This document shows positions 60,001-64,000 of a stretch of 64,000 nt of DNA, one piece after another. The stretch covers positions 1 through 64,000 of the IMG/VR virus record IMGVR_UViG_3300046167_000825; one strand, 5' to 3'. The stretch is from a virus. Within the stretch, counting starts at the first letter, position 1; every line of letters starts with the position of its first letter. Position numbers and translations under genes: made by a program. The notes beneath the pieces were generated by a model. It was not told where the DNA came from. It did no database searches and saw only the letters and a program-made list of their open reading frames with translations.

Positions 60001-61151
60001 AAATCATCGTGGAACTTCACTCGACCAGTGCTTTCAGCCCAAGCGAAGGTTTTCTCATTGGGAAGAACTAGAGCATTGAGTTCGGTTTCATTCCGACACG
60101 CTATCGCTGTGAGATGTGTTCTGCTGCCCATCCGTAGCATCGGTCGATCAGTGTATTCTGGGATGGGGGCAAGGAACACGGGTGTGTCGAGAGTCTTCAG
60201 AAGCGAAGCCATCGCACCATCTGTTTCTTCTTGGAAATCATCGTAGGAATACCAAATGAACTTCCCAATATTAACTACCACAAAGTTTGGGTCAAAGACC
60301 AACTTGTTCCCATTCACACCAACAACGGCATCGGGAGTGTCTAGGTCAGATAAGAAATCATACTCTTCAATACCATCGTCATCAACCACCTTCACTTTCA
60401 ATACAGTTGCTGCCTCCGTTGGGAGAACACCCAACCTCAAGGTCGCTTTCACAGTGGGGTCGGAAGGGTCACCTTTAAGAAAAGACCCAATGTCTAAACC
60501 AATCTTCGGTGTGAGTTCGTAGGTTTCATCGGCAATCAATCGACCCAAGTTAATGATATTTGAGCCTTTATAAGGAAGCCAAGTCTGTTTTTCCCCATTC
60601 CATCCAAAACGAGTTTTGGTGTCATTCTTGACCCAATAGAACCCCATCTCTTTGAGGTAAGACTGATGTGAGAGAAACTGATAGTCATTCGTGAGTAATG
60701 TTTGTCCAGTGGTATTGATGTGGGCGTATGTGCCATCCCAAGTGAAATGAATGTCCTTTTGTAGTTCGGTGATAACTCCCCCCACCAAAAACTGAATGAC
60801 TTCCACCGATTCTATTTCTCTGCCTCTGCGGTTTATTACAAGAATCTTATTAAGAACAGCCCCCTCTTTGAATAACTGCGATTCAACACCTTGAACTAAA
60901 GCATTGGATTGAGATATCCGACCATTGTTCCCAGCCCACAGAAGATATTCCTCTGAGTTTTGACCCCCCTCAATGAAAGCACAACGATACTGACTCCCAA
61001 AGAGTTCTGTTAAGACAGTTTGATCGGAGTTCGACCATTCGTCAAAATGACGGACGACTCCACTGGTCGCAGTGGCTGTTGTTTCTGAGTTGCCAACACC
61101 ACTTCTTGAGGGTCGTAGGACAAAGCCCGATAAAATGTTCTGTATATTCAT
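51021..61151 (-). CDS. Giant 3376-aa tail or fibre protein
   Basis: One uninterrupted frame of 10.1 kb. It is almost wholly beta-rich and acidic, with many segments of the pattern strand, DG or PL turn, G.V then strand. Examples are FEIDPVTNKLMFDGRTAFIV, then IGGALNFTKPLKKGTVVEARYY, EGDRTEDFVVGGVIWIDGF and QSYTTSNNPIYRPPFRL. Later parts are Ser/Thr/Gly-rich and long-range repeats are hard to align by eye. The C-terminus has SLEPFSYKIIRPTG and helical ends (LKDEQELINIKKSVENL). SD TGAGGA precedes ATG 61151. It sits between spike genes and small tail-tip genes, so it is likely a receptor-binding or baseplate-peripheral protein. No enzyme motif seen. Confidence 0.75.
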   Translation of the reverse strand: MNIQNILSGFVLRPSRSGVGNSETTATATSGVVRHFDEWSNSDQTVLTELFGSQYRCAFIEGGQNSEEYLLWAGNNGRISQSNALVQGVESQLFKEGAVLNKILVINRRGREIESVEVIQFLVGGVITELQKDIHFTWDGTYAHINTTGQTLLTNDYQFLSHQSYLKEMGFYWVKNDTKTRFGWNGEKQTWLPYKGSNIINLGRLIADETYELTPKIGLDIGSFLKGDPSDPTVKATLRLGVLPTEAATVLKVKVVDDDGIEEYDFLSDLDTPDAVVGVNGNKLVFDPNFVVVNIGKFIWYSYDDFQEETDGAMASLLKTLDTPVFLAPIPEYTDRPMLRMGSRTHLTAIACRNETELNALVLPNEKTFAWAESTGRVKFHDDLLQKANPDSNLFDVLYYEDAIIYDGVSHNTQPILFPKATELTLQGEDYFLGDASTTPNGLFQSGFLRVPDGTGLLPNALTAEPFPSSSGLVRRIKTVGDEVFFSSSFATKQLEVVASEKDLRWAWRIKKGTVMVCLENGEVRFNTKDRKNLLESGDGVFFRQGFVTPARTINEASIPSRKSEPYEISAMVFSFEINTTKFVCELNYTETLTAKEAALKMNTYSFSSLGETLLDTGLGLFKAYNGRLYLETADKTGSIKIGFGSKEYGSVLLPYKSRDLSGCAVLGFNAGWVVDTTEDICFLNDSGMAFGLFRSPYNKDLESDGDELDFYSTQKTEGFIGDVRQDFFHHLDQTPLKDMKGFSEGVFFNYREGLNQTDLHHYDDIIYQFDDNRFMWVDESTQVNEVLTETPFISLSPNMVVESSFNSYFNKGIWVSNGSTFNALVKDEDYLILDEGQTGTVAIIEPLGEQIAEGFNGVSVGDELTLDPNQISLVSPKDRVKILGGSLEGSYIVQEVLNSKIKVYPQFAEDLSNLNYQIFSGSHSKSIHADKILYPTSHLPSESFIIRLVELVETSVSGGAFFIDVGDAEKYGRDIFFRVGDLTDDSNDYTPTKIGSQLLGNPRNGVYVIDSPLLEREFIQISFGGGEVSYSKGNGNCHFVNVFSSNTGDYIEIGAWGSPIQGEVRFSDEALNNLGGRAYAVPDISDVTLLGHAEFYYSSREVFVPATQVGKVYLVQRAILGQDVQANPIGGALNFTKPLKKGTVVEARYYRADDDGEKLTEEGVVLPQVFDQLPVFRRQKNLTVTEIDPLTGFFKAEIDLEDDTLIADGEVTLWVGARIQTDEYTFEIDPVTNKLMFDGRTAFIVGNPLYSDVFKASYQVYEADGGEQSYTTSNNPIYRPPFRLREEQDTFLLEGDRTEDFVVGGVIWIDGFLLKIEAANYNSTSTEIVISPAPQKEIGSLSPANDSEMLVSGESLFEDLDFWLDILVSYLPADRGMTELTFEGNLTEVIETNSIIQLGDDVFLVGDTELSDEGDFTLVKLQSPLANGYKPDTHPPKVSVRPIFAENDLEFELGDSVPDTYFELVLFEEGGIGKTLIEDVHYEGSPEEGDIRFLDKFQRGLKKGDVLWVSRTALSALSPFFQNGQVVVPYVRASYLHSTLRTPKGFIEGNYFYSQPDAFFTRVVKNDAYLAEVAKDFSQNMNPNGTNGSGTGFSTTPKNFLKGSLGSRGIYKDTLNQDQAARMFIEVYNRIIVGFEQVRETVTGGFIGDRDGKFKFFVGRDNDLTPKGHENPFTGILNPRNVWEEFFNDTLEELSLTRIPLTIEDAIVQPDGGASRDDYVLKGDDLNMSEIRSFLNEQKSYTRNDIDDIVLVGRKGLSFDWARGFWTKGVYKPMGDNHTVSRLFPERTNMFTRTYAGTLIDGDNPYGVFTNGREIDEEWYSTKGSQIGAISNPVQGTIENISDLDIQKRLARGRVYDYSPTGFPEIESALSITIGERPAVVISVVALNQFPTDSKGIPDTSRMVIGGGEIYDASSGDYDLHTPPFNKGDKVFVGYPNGVIYPTYVYIEEVIAGCVLTFQDEDGNAIMDVADFIRTTFEEIDISFGDSLFIGTDDYMPNAPSDPDLDEQAELKGKSDAYSTWWDFALDRKSGQMIDKSFPSKDDDRFDWQKILSQNPPEPYECLEGVTFFYNGDTQPAKLPCLLGQEKNDSGDYTLPYLKSGETELAVLGQMAKAFDFLFDQDALSNNNAVYPNEVVGRNGVLTSEALLTDSVNFLPVNGSYSLRTGLADVRSYDLLLVEPINSNEQSWQGILSVGSVGSNTIGVPRLVSEQSGLLDKYIVDNAMAHVSTVVDGLGNAENGMVILEDAINNYTTFDLSSQTTFSWEGFISWFNQTVDTAVPEGNRNAARLLLIDHPTGAILSELELHHTLNVGVSVDKKIAQNSSPSIIIDIVDMNTVDPVTYPTPNVVLGVQGIGWFDFALIGTPIGGDDTVFFDFTLGLNAFDDSWGGIGTPLNEEAYTGSFLTTVGADRLKYDLGLGGCASTVRDTVHPNDNSLVLETSLYVGRVEHEYGSDIGDGYPMTYINGTNSINGATPFTFLTEDFTVPSWEGVQNTPLNINGVRFSAMASSDENTTSIICDGEGYVSDGFLAITSDIGNQDTTMVNPYTAIPLTLINGVIENIVEGDVLVIQSLTKTAVTSGSYVIKNVVAPSDPLNPYGEQRTKTGIRFGTQNTLDSGFAKVETHDLTSITLKNIRVRDFFDTGDGNRTCFPSTGSIFVEKETEVYEFVYTSIAEIEVINGFGSCIFTISTVTLDGNPTTMGDVSGITNLKSFGATRFDFMEMLRGYEEVDPTTLMGLEELIITNDTGSQTYTFAGGEFNANATAANKIGVFEAPINTTHGTFSENRVFTEGVPSHIDISEVLPINGEGYIKDGNTFDITQKDLAGIFIEPTTPIPVQDLGEAEPRVVTNSLSMDDTNVGMRSIGDFTVSTAYPNGSDTLAFYEKVKFSVRRVRRWHEIQDKLNEPLHLLPPIYFKRKGSVVSYVSDRSLELSDVYLFGVLGLSGVNRGDTLRILKDGLLIEEHILSGASSFPNKVSIRDEFLTEDLAINPTNYTFEIYLRQGMIPHEQSWDELLDIMTKKVIKTGNDGQCVVRNNLVGADFVGVQEGDLIIIDPHAEGYRPMGDRGVFGRTGFVEGLPSELDDNRGFYRVEENNSTSLKVNPLNEFAGSSDNPVTFGSVGQEYAIYPTMNGTFPTSTPSPDGEDEGQNDLRPTAPYDLVNEWEGYSSLEPFSYKIIRPTGLFSEEMIDLVLTQRERTLSWMEEILEPSRKNKAGSYHIFQLEDHILEIDDPTDTSRGYGLVSNALMESLGGIRNVSPFLNTSDCLSVQDRRYWCGEYNLDYETPLDPALTTPFASFERDGTVLVTGSGRPHLVDRLDDILDSSDRLRNLRYTWISFRTNKSNGTLPSANRARGILEKDLKDEQELINIKKSVENL

Positions 61152-61211
61152 AAGTCCTCATATATTAGTATTTGGTAGTAGTTTTGAGGTTAAATGTTCA
61201 AGTGTGAGCAG

Positions 61212-61793
61212 TTATCTCATAAAGAGAGTTGTGACTCCCCCACTAGGGATTGGACTCACTGTACCAGTGACACCACTTGTCCCTACACCCGTGAAAAGAA
61301 TAGAAGAAACACCGACACTGATGGCTCTCGATAACTTTATGGTGTCACTCCCCACTATACCTAACGAGGTGAAAGACCCCATGAGAATACCTTGAAGGGT
61401 TTTTTGATTGGCTCTTATCACCTTACAGACATCAACCCCCGTACCGACACCAGCCGAAGAACCATAGTATTCCCCCGTTGTGTTTATGGCACTTGACACC
61501 CCAGTAGCGATAGCCTTTGCTAAACGGAGAGCATCTACCCCTTTCAAGCCATTGGAGGCAAATGCCCCCACCATAGCACTGATTAAGGGAGCGACCACCA
61601 CCTTACCCGTTGGGATAACTCCCACACCGAGAACACCCGTTGCCACCCCTTGTAACTGAACATTGGCTGGTATCACCAACCATGTCTGTACGCCTTTGCC
61701 GATGGCAGACGAGAGTTTAAGCCAGTCCTTGCCTTTGAGATTGGGATCAGCCAATCTTATCTGTTGTGTGATTTGTGTTGCTGTCACAGCCAT
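61212..61793 (-). CDS. Tail-tip protein with three internal repeats
   Basis: 193 residues. Three copies of one unit can be aligned: WLKLSSAIGKGVQTWLVI, DALRLAKAIATGVSSAIN and DTIKLSRAISVGVSSILF, each followed by a Gly/Val-rich strand (GVATGVLGVGVIPTGKV, then GSSAGVGTG and GVGTSGVTGTVSP). Its start overlaps the stop of the spike gene by one base. Such threefold repeats fit a small trimer-like cap, but this is inference. Family not recognised by name. Confidence 0.75.
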   Translation of the reverse strand: MAVTATQITQQIRLADPNLKGKDWLKLSSAIGKGVQTWLVIPANVQLQGVATGVLGVGVIPTGKVVVAPLISAMVGAFASNGLKGVDALRLAKAIATGVSSAINTTGEYYGSSAGVGTGVDVCKVIRANQKTLQGILMGSFTSLGIVGSDTIKLSRAISVGVSSILFTGVGTSGVTGTVSPIPSGGVTTLFMR

Positions 61794-63064
61794 TATTTGA
61801 GCCTATGTGTTGGAGAACCTAGAAGACCAGATGCTGAGAAGGGTAACCCCGTCAGAGGATTGATTGACCCACTGCATAAGATGCCCCCCGTTGTACCACC
61901 AGTGGCTTTCAGTTGTACCACTGAGCCTTGTATCTTGGCGATCCCTCCCGATTTTATCGTCACCTTACCCGTTGCCGTCATCTTGATACTTGCCCCAGCC
62001 AACACTTTTAGGGTTTTGGGGACAGTGGTATTGAGATTGCTGTTATTTAGAGTCATATTGGAAGCACCCACTGTGTTTTTGATGCTCCCCGTTGTGACTG
62101 AGTTCGTGATTTTACCATTCCCTAAGATTCTTTGACGGAAAGACCCACCCGTCTTGATTGTTTTGGTTTGTCTCCCAGCGAGAATATTATATTCGTCTAT
62201 GTTGGCAGTGGGGGATGGGATAGTTGTCGTGAGAGATGTTTCACGGAGAGGATAGTTGCTCGGCAAACCGTCCTTTGGCCCACTGAAAGAGGTCTGCTCT
62301 TGTCCCGTCACAATCTTATTGACGGTCTTCGAGTTGACAGACACTTGGTCAGTGTTCACCTCGAAGGTGTCTTTAGGGGAAACAGCGAACTTGGAGAGTT
62401 CAGTGAAGACCACACCATTGGTCGCTGAGAAAACAATGGATTCATTACTAGAAATCCCTACATTTCTAGTGCCTTGTATTAGAACGGACAGTGGCAGATT
62501 GTCTGGATCATCGAACTGGGAGGGTTCATTGATAAGCCCCTCGCCTTTAATTTCGATTCCAGAATCTTGTGCAATGAGAGAAACCCCGACATTCTTTTCA
62601 CCATTGCCTCCCGCTTGCACTTGGAAAGCACCCTCACTCTTTGAGAGGAAAGACACTTTCTGAGAGTTGCTCCCTAGTTCGATTTGAATACCACTCCCAA
62701 AGCGAACTTCAGCAGCGAAGTCTTTATCGCCATTTCTTCGACCAGTGACATTGAGAAAGGCTCTCCCGTTTTTCCCTACTGCAAACATATACGGTGTGGG
62801 ATCGATATTGGGTTTTTCGATAGGGGGTGTAATCCTCGTCAAATAAGCGAGATGCTCTGATATATCCTTTTTGGAGGCATCTATAAGTGTGGGTTTCGGA
62901 AAGATTTTGGCTGTGAGAGGTTTCCCATAGAGGTCTGGGTCGCTCCTATCATTTGAGATGACCGTCCCCATAACTTGTTCAATGAAGGGCATTTCGGTTT
63001 CGGGATCAACGCCCACATCTGTCTGTTCTGACATTGGGAGTGTGCCATCACTCGTGTGAGTCAA
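61793..63064 (-). CDS. Tail spike, beta-helical
   Basis: 423 residues. The first 130 residues are a polar linker with EMPFIEQVMGTVISND. A central part (about 120-250) has long beta strands (AFLNVTGRRNGDKDFAAEVR, then GSGIQIELGSNSQKVSFLS), and the last 150 residues are a regular series of short strands (MTLNNSNLNTTVPKTLKVLA, then IKMTATGKVTIKSGGIAKIQ), as in intertwined beta-helix tips of baseplate spikes. The C-terminus SGLLGSPTHRLK may sit at the tip. It follows the OB-fold gene with an ATGA overlap. Classical role: membrane-puncturing spike. Confidence 0.75.
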   Translation of the reverse strand: MTHTSDGTLPMSEQTDVGVDPETEMPFIEQVMGTVISNDRSDPDLYGKPLTAKIFPKPTLIDASKKDISEHLAYLTRITPPIEKPNIDPTPYMFAVGKNGRAFLNVTGRRNGDKDFAAEVRFGSGIQIELGSNSQKVSFLSKSEGAFQVQAGGNGEKNVGVSLIAQDSGIEIKGEGLINEPSQFDDPDNLPLSVLIQGTRNVGISSNESIVFSATNGVVFTELSKFAVSPKDTFEVNTDQVSVNSKTVNKIVTGQEQTSFSGPKDGLPSNYPLRETSLTTTIPSPTANIDEYNILAGRQTKTIKTGGSFRQRILGNGKITNSVTTGSIKNTVGASNMTLNNSNLNTTVPKTLKVLAGASIKMTATGKVTIKSGGIAKIQGSVVQLKATGGTTGGILCSGSINPLTGLPFSASGLLGSPTHRLK

Positions 63065-64000
63065 TTCAATGCGATGTTCGGTGAGGTTTTCTTCCAGTTC
63101 GTTGTTGATTCGGTAAAAGATTTACCCCCATACACGGAAGGGTCATTATCGAAGGGATATACTTGGATGTAATCCTCATCAATCATCCCTAGACTTTGAA
63201 GGAACTTGAAGGGATTGAGATCCTCAGAGAACAAATCCGTGTTGAGATTCCCATCCCCATCAACTTCAAAGATGTCATTGGGAGTTAGAATCCCTAGTTC
63301 TGCCTCAGATTCTTGGAGAGCGAGAACTCTGAAGTCTGAGTCAAACAAACTGTACCCCGACCAATCATTACCATCAGAGAACATTTGAGTGGGGAGAGAG
63401 AAGGAATCCCTTTGGACAACACCACTGTAAGACCGAACCCCCGCTTGCACATTGAACAGATTGACACTTTGCGTGACAATACTTTGGTCGGCATCTCTTA
63501 TATGTATTTCATTGCCCCTTCTGTTTGTGAGAAGGACACTTTCGTCTAGGATTAAATCAGAACCAGAAGACGAACTAGCAAGGATATCCCCAGAGTTCAT
63601 AGAGCGTAGTTTATGGCGAACTCTGTTGTATGCCCCCTCAAAGAACTTAGCCCTCTCGTCATTCATGTCATATTGGTCTTGTTCAAAGGGTTGGGACATC
63701 ATCCAATCTTTCCCCATCGACAACCCAGCCCCAATCCAGTTCAGAACTACGGGTCTTTTTGAACCACCCTCCATTGTCCAACCAACGACAGCGAAGTCCC
63801 CAATCTGAGGCATACCCCCCAAAAACATCCTATTACCGATACAAGGGAAGGAGATGGGGATGGGTGTTCGATTAGACTCCGACCCGTTTTTAATACGGAG
63901 GAAGACATTCATATCCTCGTGGTTCACTTCAATCACTTCAGCAATTCGGATAGCCAAATAACCAATCGAATGGGGGTTTTCCGAATCATCTGCCGTTGGA
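63061..64000 (-). CDS. Spike base with OB-fold, 5' end outside the window
   Basis: The frame continues open to the right edge; the TTG at 63957 is not a real start because upstream residues PHSIGYLAIRIAEV read on without a stop. In view: ISFPCIGNRMFLGGMPQIGDFAVVGW near the start, an OB-fold pattern typical of gp5/VgrG-type spike bases, then a helical linker (YDMNDERAKFFEGAYNRVRH) and a beta-strand series with SDLILDESVLLTNRRGNEIH. No lysozyme domain is visible in this part. About 313 residues visible; it overlaps the spike gene by ATGA. It probably mounts the spike on the hub. Confidence 0.75.
   Translation of the reverse strand, partial: PTADDSENPHSIGYLAIRIAEVIEVNHEDMNVFLRIKNGSESNRTPIPISFPCIGNRMFLGGMPQIGDFAVVGWTMEGGSKRPVVLNWIGAGLSMGKDWMMSQPFEQDQYDMNDERAKFFEGAYNRVRHKLRSMNSGDILASSSSGSDLILDESVLLTNRRGNEIHIRDADQSIVTQSVNLFNVQAGVRSYSGVVQRDSFSLPTQMFSDGNDWSGYSLFDSDFRVLALQESEAELGILTPNDIFEVDGDGNLNTDLFSEDLNPFKFLQSLGMIDEDYIQVYPFDNDPSVYGGKSFTESTTNWKKTSPNIALN

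Noticed and set aside
1-64000. CRISPR array, tRNA genes, integrase or insertion sequence
   Set aside because: No regular spaced repeats, no clover-leaf candidates and no recombinase or transposase motifs were seen.

Overview
This window is a stretch of a large tailed bacteriophage genome with a contractile tail (myovirus morphology). It holds a contractile-tail sheath, a tube, tail-assembly genes, a tape measure, a gp25-like wedge protein, a baseplate J-like protein, hub proteins and a spike. Genes are tightly packed, with frequent ATGA or TGATG overlaps and strong Shine-Dalgarno (SD) sites. Many proteins are much larger than in T4 (sheath 1585 aa, one tail protein 3376 aa, tape measure 1214 aa), which suggests a jumbo or near-jumbo phage. 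No integrase, terminase, polymerase, tRNA or CRISPR is visible. The host cannot be named from this window: SD-led translation and sigma70-type promoters indicate a bacterium, while two Hc1-type histone-H1-like genes and an HExxH family resemble proteins I associate with Bacteroidota, which is only a weak hint. By eye the base composition is about 40-45% GC. Layout: nearly everything from 1 to 47.0 kb reads on the + strand, and 47.2-64 kb reads on the - strand, converging on a bidirectional terminator near 47.05-47.11 kb. Both outermost genes run off the window. 

Region 1 (1-9.5 kb): a truncated large virion protein, a tagged 271-aa protein, a small cassette (DUF5131, a 40-aa motif protein, DUF3846) flanked by terminators, then a run of neck or virion genes that includes an actin-fold ATPase. 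Region 2 (9.5-12.8 kb): an accessory island of about ten short genes on both strands, driven by three nearly identical promoter-leader modules, with a striking nested-palindrome non-coding segment at 10.0-10.2 kb. Region 3 (12.8-28.6 kb): an FmdB-type zinc ribbon, the giant sheath, a free-standing homing-endonuclease-like gene, small membrane and histone-like genes, the tail tube, two tail-assembly genes and the tape measure. Region 4 (28.6-40.8 kb): baseplate hub and wedge genes, including a pair of paralogous LysM/hub-type proteins, a hub whose 3' end shows a possible +1 frameshift, a gp25-like wedge and a baseplate J-like wedge. Region 5 (40.8-47.0 kb): uncharacterised, probably virion-associated or membrane genes, several carrying recurrent short terminal motifs. 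Region 6 (47.2-64 kb, - strand): a small conserved phage protein and a tail-tip operon that encodes, in transcription order from the right edge, an OB-fold spike base, a beta-helical spike, a three-repeat protein, the 3376-aa giant protein and three smaller partners. 

The most unusual signals are: a genome-wide over-represented heptamer TAGTTCG (at least about 50 copies by hand count, against about 8 expected); two families of short tags shared by otherwise unrelated proteins (RVAxRx and LIRxAYEKPExR), one existing as a stand-alone 40-aa protein; a phage actin homologue inside the virion gene block; a sheath expanded by repeated inserted domains; and the 200-nt nested palindrome.
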